From: Bog-1198 sp963727045
GTDB taxonomy: Bacteria; Pseudomonadota; Gammaproteobacteria; Steroidobacterales; Steroidobacteraceae
Assembly: GCA_963727045.1 (NCBI GenBank)
Contig: CAVSES010000002.1
Span: 2,046,001-2,110,000, forward strand
Length of the DNA: 64,000 nt
Direction: 5' to 3'
Under the pieces are notes generated by a model. It had not been told where the DNA came from, searched no databases, and saw only the letters and a list, made by a program, of their open reading frames with translations. A program made the position numbers and the translations under genes. Below, one piece after another: positions 1 to 8,349 of this stretch; positions within the stretch are counted from its first letter, which is position 1; each line of letters opens with the position of its first letter.

Positions 1-1815
1 CAGGTGCGCTCGAATATCTACGCCATCGTACTGAGCCAAGACCAGGCCTCGCCCCTTGCGCCCGAAATGGATGACGAAAAGGCGCCGGGAGCGAAAGCGG
101 CCCAGCCCATGGACGGCGACGAAGGGGCTTCCGAGGACAATTCGGCGAGGCTCAAGCGGCCCAAGGACCATTCGGCCGCTCCGCACCCCGATCCGGGCGC
201 GGCGCGCGGGGCGCCGGGGGCAACGCCGACGAAAGTTGACTTGAACGGCATCGCGTCACGCACCGTGGCGCTGCCCCTGCCCACGGCGGCGTACGTGTCC
301 CTGTCCGCAGGAAGCCGCGGCAGCTTGTATTTTCTCGTCCGATCCGACCCCGGCCGAAATGACGATCGCGCCGCTACGTTGAGCCGATGGACCCTGGATG
401 ACCGCAAGACGGAGAAGCTGGCCGAGCGCATCGAGAGTCTTGAGGTGTCAGCGGACGGAGAAAAAATGATGCTCGCCGTCTCCAACCGCAAACCCGATGC
501 GCCGCCGCCGCCCCCCGGCGAGGAACCGCGGCCGACGTGGGTCATCGCGCCGGCGAATGCTCCGCTGAAACCGGGCGAGGGGGTTGTGCCGCTGGGGGCC
601 CTGCAGGTGCGGGTCGACCCGTCCGAAGAATGGCGGCAGATGTACCGCGAGGTATGGCGAATCGAACGCTCGTATTTCTACGACCCGAACTTTCATGGCG
701 CCCCCACGGCTGCAGACGAACGCCGCTACCAGCCGTACGTGGCATCGATCGCATCCCGGGCCGACCTCAACTATGTCTTCCAAGAGATGTTGGGTGAATT
801 CTCGGTCGGTCACCTGCGCGGGAGCGGGGGCGCGATTCCCCGGGCTCGCCGGGTGCCCGGCGGCCTGCTCGGTGCCGACTTTGTCGTCCGCAACAATCGA
901 TACTGCCTCGCCAAGATCTATTCCGGCGGCGACTTCAATCCGCTCGAACGGGCTCCGCTCGCACAACCCGGGCTCAATCTCAGCGCCGGCGATTGCATTC
1001 TCGCCATCAACGGCGAAGAGTTGACGAGCGCCGTGGATATCCAGCAGCCGCTCGAAGGCACCGCCGAACATGCCGTGACGCTGCGCGTCTCGCCGGCCGA
1101 TGGTGCCAAGGCGCGCGATGTCACCGTTGTGCCTGTCGGGAGCGAGGCGAACCTGCGCCACATCGATTGGATCGAAACCAACCGGCGCAAGGTGGACCAG
1201 ATGTCCGGCGGCAAGCTTGCCTACGTCTACCTGCCGAACACCGGAGCCGAGGGGTTCGCGAATTTCAACCGCTATTACCTGGCGCAGACGCAGAAACAGG
1301 GCGCGGTCATCGACGAGCGGTTCAACGCAGGCGGACAGATGGCGGACTACATGATCGAGGTCATGAGCCGCCGCGTCGAAGCGTATTGGTCGCCTCGATA
1401 CGGCAGAATCGAACACACCCCGAATGCCGCCATATACGGGCCAAAAGTGATGATAGCCAATGAGGTATCCGGCTCCGGGGGCGATGCCTTGCCGTGGCTC
1501 TTCAAGCAGGCGAAGCTCGGCACGCTGGTGGGCAAGAGGACGTGGGGAGGTCTTGTCGGCATCAGTGAAATTCCAGTCCTGATGGACGGCGGGCGCGTCA
1601 CTTCACCCAGCGTCGCCTTCTTCTCCCCGAAGGGCGAATGGGACGTCGAGAATCACGGCGTCGACCCGGATGTGGTGGTCGAGCAGGATCCCAAGGCCGT
1701 GAGCGGCGGACATGATCCTCAATTGGAGGCGGCGGTGACGATTGCGCTGCGCGAATTGGCGGCTCATCCCTTGATGGAGCCGCCGCGGCCGGCGTATCCG
1801 AACTACCATCATTAG
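1..1815 (+). CDS. Tricorn-type S41 family serine protease, C-terminal part (5' end outside window)
   Basis: The reading frame is open from the first base, so about 604 residues of the C-terminal part are present and the N-terminus lies upstream. The first ~190 residues resemble the end of a beta-propeller (YVSLSAGSRGSLYF). They are followed by a helical segment (EEWRQMYREVWRIERSYFYD), a PDZ-like region at about 270-370 and the S41 catalytic core. The probable nucleophile is Ser492 in SGSGGDALP. The family-typical VGKRTWGGLVG and GVDPDVVVEQDP stretches follow, and the His in FSVGHL matches the tricorn active-site region. Proteins of this family trim peptides, and bacterial members are often exported, but the signal peptide cannot be checked here. 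A truncated relative lies at 8766-9035. Confidence 0.88.
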   Translation, partial: QVRSNIYAIVLSQDQASPLAPEMDDEKAPGAKAAQPMDGDEGASEDNSARLKRPKDHSAAPHPDPGAARGAPGATPTKVDLNGIASRTVALPLPTAAYVSLSAGSRGSLYFLVRSDPGRNDDRAATLSRWTLDDRKTEKLAERIESLEVSADGEKMMLAVSNRKPDAPPPPPGEEPRPTWVIAPANAPLKPGEGVVPLGALQVRVDPSEEWRQMYREVWRIERSYFYDPNFHGAPTAADERRYQPYVASIASRADLNYVFQEMLGEFSVGHLRGSGGAIPRARRVPGGLLGADFVVRNNRYCLAKIYSGGDFNPLERAPLAQPGLNLSAGDCILAINGEELTSAVDIQQPLEGTAEHAVTLRVSPADGAKARDVTVVPVGSEANLRHIDWIETNRRKVDQMSGGKLAYVYLPNTGAEGFANFNRYYLAQTQKQGAVIDERFNAGGQMADYMIEVMSRRVEAYWSPRYGRIEHTPNAAIYGPKVMIANEVSGSGGDALPWLFKQAKLGTLVGKRTWGGLVGISEIPVLMDGGRVTSPSVAFFSPKGEWDVENHGVDPDVVVEQDPKAVSGGHDPQLEAAVTIALRELAAHPLMEPPRPAYPNYHH

Positions 1816-1837
1816 GCTGGCGAAGCGGAGAGGTGTC

Positions 1838-2137
1838 ATGATCATTGAATTCGCGCTGCTCACCATTCGTCCGGGCGGTGAACATCAGTTCGAGGCCGCC
1901 TTTGCGGACGCGATCAAGGTCCTTGGCGGCAGCGCGGGATACCTGTCGCATGAATTGCGGCGCTCGGTGGAGGATTCCAACCGCTACGCATTGATCGTGC
2001 GATGGCAAACGCTCGAGGATCACACCGTGAAATTTCGCGGATCGCCCGCATTCACAGAATGGCGGACGAAGATCGGGCCGCACCTGGAAGGGGCGCCCGT
2101 GGTCGAACATTTCCGATCCGTTGCCGGCGCGGGTTGA
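1838..2137 (+). CDS. Antibiotic biosynthesis monooxygenase (ABM) fold protein
   Basis: This 99-residue protein starts MIIEFALLTIRPG and contains RYALIVRWQTLEDH, the usual pattern of the small ferredoxin-like ABM/dimeric alpha-beta barrel family. Members include cofactor-free monooxygenases and many proteins of unknown substrate. It follows the protease by 22 bases with an SD-like gaggtg upstream, and precedes a flavin-dependent 2-hydroxyacid dehydrogenase by 35 bases, so co-transcription is likely. The specific reaction cannot be told from the sequence. Confidence 0.75.
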   Translation: MIIEFALLTIRPGGEHQFEAAFADAIKVLGGSAGYLSHELRRSVEDSNRYALIVRWQTLEDHTVKFRGSPAFTEWRTKIGPHLEGAPVVEHFRSVAGAG

Positions 2138-2172
2138 AGCGCGCGGGAAGGAACTCGCGGGAAGGACGAGAA

Positions 2173-3330
2173 ATGCCGCCAATGATTCTCAGCATCGACG
2201 ATCTGCGCAAGCTTGCCAAGAGACGCATCCCGCGGGCCATCTTCGATTATGCCGCGGGCGGCGCGTACGATGAGCGCACCCTGTTGCGCAACACCGCCGA
2301 TCTCGATGCGATGACCTTTCGTCAACGGGTGATGGTCGACGTGTCGGACGTATCTCTGGCGACGACGCTGGCGGGCGCGCCGGCGTCGATGCCTCTGGCG
2401 ATCGGGCCGACCGGACTCGCAGGGCTGTTTCACGCGGACGGCGAGATTCTCGCGGCGCGCGCCGCATTGGCCTGCGGCATTCCGTACTGCATGAGCACCA
2501 TGTCGATATGCTCGATCGAGGACGTTCGCGCGGCGACGGGACAGCCCTTCTGGTTTCAGCAATACTTGATGAAGGACAGAGGGTTCAATCAAGAGCTCAT
2601 CGATCGCGCAGCCGCTGCGCACTGCTCCGCGCTCATGCTGACGCTCGATCTGCAGGTGCTCGGCGAGCGGCGGCGCGACCCGCGCAACGGCCTGACGATC
2701 CCGCCGCGGCTCACATTTCGCAACGCCCTCGACGTGGCGGCGAGACCCTCATGGGCGCTGAAGGTGATGTTCGGCAAACGGCGCACGTTCGGCAACCTGG
2801 TCGGTCGGATCAGCGGATCGGACGGCGGAATTCGCACGCTATCAGAATGGACTGCGACGCAGTTCGACGCGTCCGCCAATTGGCGCGACGTGGAGTGGGT
2901 CAGAAGCCGCTGGCCCGGCAAACTGATCCTCAAGGGAGTGCTCGACGCCGACGATGCCCGCTTCGGGCTCGCAGCCGGGGCGGACGCCATCGTCGTATCG
3001 AACCACGGCGGCCGGCAACTCGACGGGGCGCCGTCTTCGATCTCCGTGCTCCCGGAAATCGTTGCAGCGATCGACGGACGATGCGAAGTGCTGTTCGACG
3101 GCGGAATCCGCTCCGGCCAGGATATTGCGAAGGCGCTGGCGCTCGGCGCCCGCGGCACGTTGATCGGCAGGTCGTTCCTCTATGCGCTGGCTGCCGCGGG
3201 AGAGGCGGGGGTGGCCAGGGCGGTGGAGATCATGCGCAATGAATTGCGCGTGACCTTGGCTTTGACCGGGACCCCGACGATGGAGGCAGTGGGCCCGCAC
3301 ATTCTGCGAATGTCCGGAGCGGGCTCCTGA
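2173..3330 (+). CDS. FMN-dependent 2-hydroxyacid dehydrogenase/oxidase (LldD/glycolate oxidase family)
   Basis: The protein has 385 residues from the ATG at 2173, which follows a ggaaggac ribosome-binding sequence; an in-frame extension to 2002 would overlap the preceding gene and is rejected. It starts with the family's SIDDLRKLAKRRIPRAIFDY and ends its TIM barrel with the active-site segment ADAIVVSNHGGRQLDG (catalytic His in SNHGG, Arg in GGRQ). FDGGIRSGQDIAKALALGA follows and holds the FMN phosphate. Such enzymes oxidise L-lactate, mandelate or other 2-hydroxyacids to 2-oxoacids. The substrate is not determined here. It ends five bases from a convergent aldo/keto reductase. Confidence 0.9.
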   Translation: MPPMILSIDDLRKLAKRRIPRAIFDYAAGGAYDERTLLRNTADLDAMTFRQRVMVDVSDVSLATTLAGAPASMPLAIGPTGLAGLFHADGEILAARAALACGIPYCMSTMSICSIEDVRAATGQPFWFQQYLMKDRGFNQELIDRAAAAHCSALMLTLDLQVLGERRRDPRNGLTIPPRLTFRNALDVAARPSWALKVMFGKRRTFGNLVGRISGSDGGIRTLSEWTATQFDASANWRDVEWVRSRWPGKLILKGVLDADDARFGLAAGADAIVVSNHGGRQLDGAPSSISVLPEIVAAIDGRCEVLFDGGIRSGQDIAKALALGARGTLIGRSFLYALAAAGEAGVARAVEIMRNELRVTLALTGTPTMEAVGPHILRMSGAGS

Positions 3331-3334
3331 GGAC

Positions 3335-4195
3335 CTATATCATGGGGAGCCCGCGCGGGCGTTTTCCCCGCGGAAATGCCGCGTCGACTTCTGCCAATTC
3401 TGCGTCGCTCAAATCCAGGTCCACGGCGCCCGCGTTTTCCGCGACGTGTGCGACGGTTGAGGCCTTGGGTATCGCGAACACATCGGGGTGACGCACCAAG
3501 AATCTCAGCGCGACCTGACGGGCGGTCGCCCGGTGAGCGCGGGCGATTTCCTCGAGAAGCCTGCCCTGCCTGGTTCGCGCGTCGAAGGGGATGCTCGATT
3601 GACCGAACGGCGTATACGCAACCACCGCCGTCCCGTGGTCTTTGCACCACGGCAGTACCGCATGTTCGATGGCGCGCTCCTGCAGGTGATAGAGCACCTG
3701 GTTGCATGCCGGGTGCCCGGCGCCTGCAATGGCGCGCACTTCCTCGAGATCCGCGACGTCGAAATTGCTCACGCCCCAGGACAAAATCTTGCCCTCGCTC
3801 ATCAGCCTGTCGAAGGCTCCGATCGTCTCCTCCAATGGATGGTTGCCGCGCCAGTGAAGAAGGTAGCAGTCCAGGCGATCGGTCCGAAGACGCGCCAGCG
3901 ACTTCTCGCATGACGTCATCGTGCCCTGTTTCGAGGCGTTGCCCGGCAGCACCTTGGACACCAGGAACACTTCGTCGCGCCGCCCCGCGATCGCCTCTCC
4001 GACCATGATTTCCGCGGCGCCCGAGCCGTACATTTCCGCGGTGTCAATGTGGGCGAGTCCAAGATCGAGGCCGCGGCGCAGGGCGGCAACGGCCGACTGG
4101 GGCGCCGATTCGTCGATTTTCCAGGTCCCCTGACCCACTGCGGCGATGCGGCGGCGGGTGGTTCCGAACATGCGGGTGCTGGGCGGACGCGTCAT
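3335..4195 (-). CDS. Aldo/keto reductase
   Basis: A cytoplasmic NADPH-dependent reductase of 286 residues. The AKR tetrad is visible: Asp51 and Tyr56 in HIDTAEMYG, Lys81 in VSKV and His114 in YLLHWRG. SWGVSNFDVADL and YTPFGQSS are typical of the family. Its ATG overlaps the stop of the upstream apbE-like gene (ATGA), so the two are translationally coupled. The natural carbonyl substrate is unknown. Confidence 0.9.
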   Translation of the reverse strand: MTRPPSTRMFGTTRRRIAAVGQGTWKIDESAPQSAVAALRRGLDLGLAHIDTAEMYGSGAAEIMVGEAIAGRRDEVFLVSKVLPGNASKQGTMTSCEKSLARLRTDRLDCYLLHWRGNHPLEETIGAFDRLMSEGKILSWGVSNFDVADLEEVRAIAGAGHPACNQVLYHLQERAIEHAVLPWCKDHGTAVVAYTPFGQSSIPFDARTRQGRLLEEIARAHRATARQVALRFLVRHPDVFAIPKASTVAHVAENAGAVDLDLSDAELAEVDAAFPRGKRPRGLPMI

Positions 4196-4986
4196 GAGTC
4201 GAAATCCCCGGCGGCCAGATGCGCATCGAAAGTCTCGAGCAATGCCGGATTCACTTCACCGCCGCTCGCCAGCAGACACTTCGTCAGAGCATCCGCAACC
4301 GCGGCGTTCGCGGCGGTCACCGAGACCCGGCCTGCACGGAGTCGCCGGCGGCTCGCGCCGTCGTAATAGCCCCGGTGCTCGGCGGGATGGCTCTCGCCGC
4401 AAACATCGCTGGAGGCAAGCGCCCGATTCTTGAGTTCAATGACTCTGCCGCTCCCGCCATGGCCACGGATGACCACGGAGCGGCTTTGGTCGCCGAACAC
4501 CGCCATATCGCCGCCCGCATTGACGAGGCCGCCGCGACAACCGTTCGCGCGCAGCGCCAGGAGCGCGCGGTCGACCGCAAAACCCTTGGCGATGCCGCCG
4601 AGGTCGACTTGCAGCGTCGCGTGCGGAATCACGGCATGCGGAAGCGTCAATTCGAGATCCTCGAAGCGGCCCGCCGAGCCGGGCAGGCAGGGATCGAAAG
4701 CTCCGTTGGTCAAACGATGCAGCCGCCGCGACAATGCGAGCACCTCCCACGTCCAAGCGTGCACGGGAACGGGACGCCCGAGCGCGCCTTGGTGAATGGC
4801 GAGCAGGTCGCTGCCGCTCCGCGTTGGATGCATGAGCCGCTCGACCTGCGCGATGGCGGCATATGCCGCCTCGATCCCCGGCAACGCGCTCTGCGCCGCG
4901 GCCGCCTCGGCGCCGACGGCGATGAACGTGCCCATGCCGATGCGCATCCGGGTGGCGCCAATTGAAGCGTGGCATATCTGCGGCAC
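4192..4986 (-). CDS. apbE: FAD:protein FMN transferase (ApbE family)
   Basis: ApbE enzymes cut FAD and attach FMN through a phosphoester bond to a Ser/Thr in SGAT-type motifs of target proteins. The 264-residue product has the family core: QVERLMHPTRSGSDL, TNGAFDPCLPG, LGGIAKGFAVD (129-139), NAGGD (156-160) and a C-terminal VADALTK Mg-site region. It is shorter than the usual ~330 residues and starts directly at MPQICHASIGATRM with no signal peptide or lipobox, whereas many ApbE proteins are periplasmic. A plausible target, the SGAT protein at 7335-7895, lies 2.3 kb away. It is co-transcribed with the aldo/keto reductase. Confidence 0.85.
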   Translation of the reverse strand: MPQICHASIGATRMRIGMGTFIAVGAEAAAAQSALPGIEAAYAAIAQVERLMHPTRSGSDLLAIHQGALGRPVPVHAWTWEVLALSRRLHRLTNGAFDPCLPGSAGRFEDLELTLPHAVIPHATLQVDLGGIAKGFAVDRALLALRANGCRGGLVNAGGDMAVFGDQSRSVVIRGHGGSGRVIELKNRALASSDVCGESHPAEHRGYYDGASRRRLRAGRVSVTAANAAVADALTKCLLASGGEVNPALLETFDAHLAAGDFDS

Positions 4987-5100
4987 GGACCGGCGGCTCC
5001 TGTAATCTTGCAGGAAATAGGTGCACTATTATTGATAGATCGTCCGCGGGCAACAGGATTCGTCAACGGGCGATGGGCGCATGAGCAGGGAGGTCTCCAC

Positions 5101-7257
5101 ATGACGATGCCGTCCGTGCCGAGCGGAGATCCGAAATCCGATAGAAACCATCACGCCTCCGGTCTCGTCTGGGACTTCATGCGCCTCGGATTCGGACGTC
5201 GAGTGCTTTCGCTGGCCGCGTTCGGCCTCATGTATTCGACGTTGTTGATCCTGGGCGTGCTTCTTCACGAGAACTCTCAGCGGCTGACCATCATCTGGCC
5301 CGCGGCGGGCCTGCTCTTCATGGCCCTGTGGTTTTCGCCGCGGCGCAATTGGATCTGGATCCTCGGCGTTCAGGCGGCCCTGGAGATCGTGATCGACGTG
5401 GCGCGGGCCGACCATTTCATCTGGCAGAGATACGGGCCGTTCATCCTCGCCAACTCCCTCGACGCCATCGTGGGCGCGTTCATGGCGCGCCGGCTCATGG
5501 CAGCTCCGCACATTCCGCAGGTCCGGCACGTGTTGCTGTTCTTCGCGGCGGTTGCATTGGGCGCGGCAGCCAGCGCGGTCATTGGCGCCTTCGGCGCCGC
5601 CCAGCCGTTGAGCGGCGCCCGCTATCTCCGTGAATGGCAGCTGTGGTGGGCGGGCAATTGGCTTGGATCTTTGTGCATTGCTCCGGTCGTGATGAGCTGG
5701 GCAGTGCGGTGGCGCGCTCCCGAGATGTCGGCCCCCGCCGCGCCCAAGGGCGAGTTGACGGTGATCGGCTGCGCCGTGATGGGCATGACGGTTTGGGTGT
5801 TCTCGGCGCCGGCCGGCAGCGTCACTTCGATCGTCGACATGCCGTTCGCACTTCTCGCGCTCATGATCGTGGCGGCATTCCGGCTGCCGCCCCGCTGGTG
5901 CGCATCCTTCGCAGCCGGCGCCGTGCTTGTCGCGTCGTACTTTGCAAGCCGTGGTTTCGGGCCCTTTGCGGGCGACCCGAATCCGCTCGTGCGGGTCGGG
6001 GCTCTGCAATTGTACCTGGCGACCCTGGTCGCGATCAGCTTCATGCTCACGATCGTTCTGGTCGAAATGCGAAATGCGATGCAGCAGTTGCGCACCAGCG
6101 GCGAGCGGTACCATAACTTCATCGAACAGAGTTCCGAAGCGGTGTGGCGCATCGAACTGGACGAGCCGATGGAGGCTGATCTTCGGCCGGACGAGCAGGT
6201 CGCGTGGCTTCGCGGGCATGCATATGTGGCGGAATGCAATTTTCTGTATCTCAGATTGAATCGGTTGCTCGGAATACCCGAGGCCGACGCACGCCTATGG
6301 CGCGCCGATGCGCCCTGGTCCGCGATTTATCTCGAGCACCTCGACAAGGCGGCACGTCAGGGCTACTCGATGGACGGGCTGCAATTCACCGTGCCGGACG
6401 GCTCCCGTCAGCTCACGTATATCACCGGATTCCGGGGCGTCATCGAGAAGGGGAAGTTGGCGCGCATCTGGTGCATCGCCCGCGACGTGACGGAGCTTGT
6501 CGAACTCAACCAAAGTCTGCGCGAGAAGCAGGACCGGCTGCAGCTCTATGCACGGCAATTGGTCGGAGCGGAGGAGCGCGCCCGGCGATCGACCGCCGTC
6601 GACTTGCACGACGGGATCGGCCAGCAGCTGGTCGGTCTCGCAATGACGCTCGACGCAGTGGCGTTGCGATCGCCGCCCGAAGTCCGGCTGCTGCTCGGCG
6701 AAGCTACCCACACCGTGCGCGAAGTTCAATCGATCACGCAGAAGGTCATCGCCGACTTGAGTCCCCCGGGATTGTATGAACTCGGACTCGAGCCCGCGCT
6801 CAAGTGGCTTAGCATCTACATGCGCGGCAAGGATAACCTGCAGGTCGACCTGCGGGTCGACCCGGATGCCGCCGCGTACAACATCGAACTGCGGGTGCTC
6901 GTGTTCAAGCTCATCCGGGAGCTGCTTCGCAACGTCGTCAAGCATTCGGGTGTGCTGTCCGCCGCCGTCACCGTCACCCAGACGCCCACGGACCTGCGCG
7001 TCGTGGTGGAAGATCGAGGCGTTGGATTCGAATGGCAGCTGAGTCTGTTCGAGCCGCGAACCGGGGGGTTTGGCCTGTGGAGCGTGGCCGAACGGGTGCG
7101 GGCCGCGTCCGGTGAGATGTCCGTCGATACCGCCCCCGGCAAGGGGTGCCGCGTGTCCGTGGTATTCCCCAATGCCGCAATCAATCCGCTGATCCAGCAA
7201 AGGGACCGGGACAGCGCCCCCCCAAGATCGGGAAGCAGCCGATCTTCAGCGATCTGA
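5101..7257 (+). CDS. MASE1-PAS sensor histidine kinase (HisKA_3/NarL type)
   Basis: The protein has 718 residues from the ATG at 5101, which follows a strong gggagg ribosome-binding site; an upstream in-frame start at 4969 lacks this support. The N-terminal ~300 residues form a multi-pass MASE1-like sensor domain (IIWPAAGLLFMALWFSPRR). A PAS domain follows (YHNFIEQSSEAVWRIELD), then a HisKA_3 dimerisation domain with phospho-acceptor His503 in VDLHDGIGQQL. The HATPase_c domain has ELLRNVVKHSG, VEDRGVGFEW and GFGLWSVAERV. No response-regulator gene is in the window, so its partner must be encoded elsewhere. It is divergent from apbE and precedes a Fur-boxed gene. Confidence 0.9.
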   Translation: MTMPSVPSGDPKSDRNHHASGLVWDFMRLGFGRRVLSLAAFGLMYSTLLILGVLLHENSQRLTIIWPAAGLLFMALWFSPRRNWIWILGVQAALEIVIDVARADHFIWQRYGPFILANSLDAIVGAFMARRLMAAPHIPQVRHVLLFFAAVALGAAASAVIGAFGAAQPLSGARYLREWQLWWAGNWLGSLCIAPVVMSWAVRWRAPEMSAPAAPKGELTVIGCAVMGMTVWVFSAPAGSVTSIVDMPFALLALMIVAAFRLPPRWCASFAAGAVLVASYFASRGFGPFAGDPNPLVRVGALQLYLATLVAISFMLTIVLVEMRNAMQQLRTSGERYHNFIEQSSEAVWRIELDEPMEADLRPDEQVAWLRGHAYVAECNFLYLRLNRLLGIPEADARLWRADAPWSAIYLEHLDKAARQGYSMDGLQFTVPDGSRQLTYITGFRGVIEKGKLARIWCIARDVTELVELNQSLREKQDRLQLYARQLVGAEERARRSTAVDLHDGIGQQLVGLAMTLDAVALRSPPEVRLLLGEATHTVREVQSITQKVIADLSPPGLYELGLEPALKWLSIYMRGKDNLQVDLRVDPDAAAYNIELRVLVFKLIRELLRNVVKHSGVLSAAVTVTQTPTDLRVVVEDRGVGFEWQLSLFEPRTGGFGLWSVAERVRAASGEMSVDTAPGKGCRVSVVFPNAAINPLIQQRDRDSAPPRSGSSRSSAI

Positions 7258-7295
7258 CTGCACGGCCGCCAGGTTGCCAACACCGTAAAAGTAAA

Positions 7296-7310
7296 TGATA
7301 ATAATTCCCA
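7296..7310 (+). promoter_or_regulatory. Candidate Fur box upstream of the FMN-binding protein gene
   Basis: The 15-mer tgataataattccca reads as two 7-base half-sites around one base. It matches the 7-1-7 Fur consensus TGATAAT-n-ATTATCA at 12 of 14 informative positions. It lies 25 bases before the ATG at 7335. It resembles the element in front of feoA. Confidence 0.65.
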
Positions 7311-7334
7311 TTCGTAATAGCAATTCGAGCCTAC

Positions 7335-7895
7335 ATGGACCAGCGGTATCAAATTCCGAGCCTGCTGTTGGCGGCGCTGCTGCCGGCGCCTGCGGTGGTG
7401 GTGGCGGCCGACTATCTCAGCGTCGACGCCGCCCAGAAGGAAATCTTTCCGCAGGCCGACGGCTTTCAAGAAATACTGCTTCCGCAAACGCCCGAGCAGA
7501 TGCAGGCAATGTTGGCGCGCGCGGGTCCGCAGCCGCCTCACGGCAGGGTGCGGATCTGGAAGGCAACGCGCGGCGGCGTGCCGCTGGGGCATGTCTTCGT
7601 CGATGAGGTGATCGGCCGGCAGAGTCTCATCACCTACGCGGTGGGCATCGACACGCACGGTGCGCTCGGGACCCTCGAGATCCTGTCTTACCGCGAGAGT
7701 CACGGCGGGGAAATTCGCAACGCCGCGTGGCGCTCGCAATTCGCCCACCGCGACTCTCTGCAGCAGTTGCGCTTCCGCACCGACATCAAGAACATATCCG
7801 GCGCCACCTTGAGCTCGGAACACGTCACGCAAGGCGTGCGCTGGCTTCTCGCTCTCTGGCAATCTGCGCTGCGACCTGCTGATGGCGCGGGTTAG
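7335..7895 (+). CDS. Secreted FMN-binding domain protein with SGAT flavinylation motif
   Basis: The 186-residue protein begins with a Sec-type signal peptide (hydrophobic run from about residue 9, likely cleaved after VVVAA). The FMN_bind domain resembles NqrC/RnfG: VGIDTHGALGTLEILSYRESHGG and KNISGATLSSEHVTQGV. In this motif the Thr, here Thr158, is the covalent FMN attachment site made by ApbE. The mature protein should be a small periplasmic flavoprotein passing electrons. Its last 14 bases overlap the next gene, and a Fur box precedes it. I infer a role in periplasmic electron transfer, possibly ferric reduction. Confidence 0.85.
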   Translation: MDQRYQIPSLLLAALLPAPAVVVAADYLSVDAAQKEIFPQADGFQEILLPQTPEQMQAMLARAGPQPPHGRVRIWKATRGGVPLGHVFVDEVIGRQSLITYAVGIDTHGALGTLEILSYRESHGGEIRNAAWRSQFAHRDSLQQLRFRTDIKNISGATLSSEHVTQGVRWLLALWQSALRPADGAG

Positions 7896-8349
7896 CCACA
7901 AACGCCGCATGCCGGCGCGGAGCCGGCTGGCCGTCTATTTGATCCTGGGCGCGCTCTGGCTTTCGGGTTGCGCGTGGCTGCTATTGGATGAGTTCTTCCA
8001 ATCGACCGGCCCATTCGGCGTCACCCCGCATCCTTGGGAAGGGGCCGTGCTCACGCTGCACGGGATCGTCGCCCTCGTCAGCACGTACCTTTTCGGCTGG
8101 CTCACGGCGCGTCACCTGCTCGCGCGATGGCCGGCGCGCACGCGGCGTCTGAGCGGCGCGGTGCTCGCCGGGTTCTTCATGATGCTCACATTGAGCGGAT
8201 TCGCGTTGTTCTTCGTCAGCGACGACCGATGGCAGCATCTGGCGGCCGTGGCCCACGACGCATTGGGGCTCGGCGTCCTCGTGTTCGCGATTCAGCACTG
8301 GTTCTTCGCCAGGCGCCGCGACATGCGCAGCGCCGATTCGCGGCCCTGA
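7882..8349 (+). CDS. Four-helix membrane protein, DUF4405/cytochrome b-like partner
   Basis: The 155-residue protein has four hydrophobic helices (about 16-36, 52-75, 92-115, 122-145) with His residues in or next to them (LTLHG, TARHLL, WQHLAAVAHD, IQHWFF) that could bind haem. Overlap with the FMN_bind gene indicates translational coupling. FMN_bind proteins paired with such small membrane proteins are known from flavinylated electron-transfer systems. The family assignment rests on topology and context. Its last 58 bases overlap the convergent GNAT gene. Confidence 0.65.
   Translation: MARVSHKRRMPARSRLAVYLILGALWLSGCAWLLLDEFFQSTGPFGVTPHPWEGAVLTLHGIVALVSTYLFGWLTARHLLARWPARTRRLSGAVLAGFFMMLTLSGFALFFVSDDRWQHLAAVAHDALGLGVLVFAIQHWFFARRRDMRSADSRP

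Noticed and set aside
5004..5032. Promoter for the MASE1 kinase with TATTAT at 5027-5032
   Set aside because: The -10 is good but no -35 box occurs at an acceptable distance, so the call is not supported.
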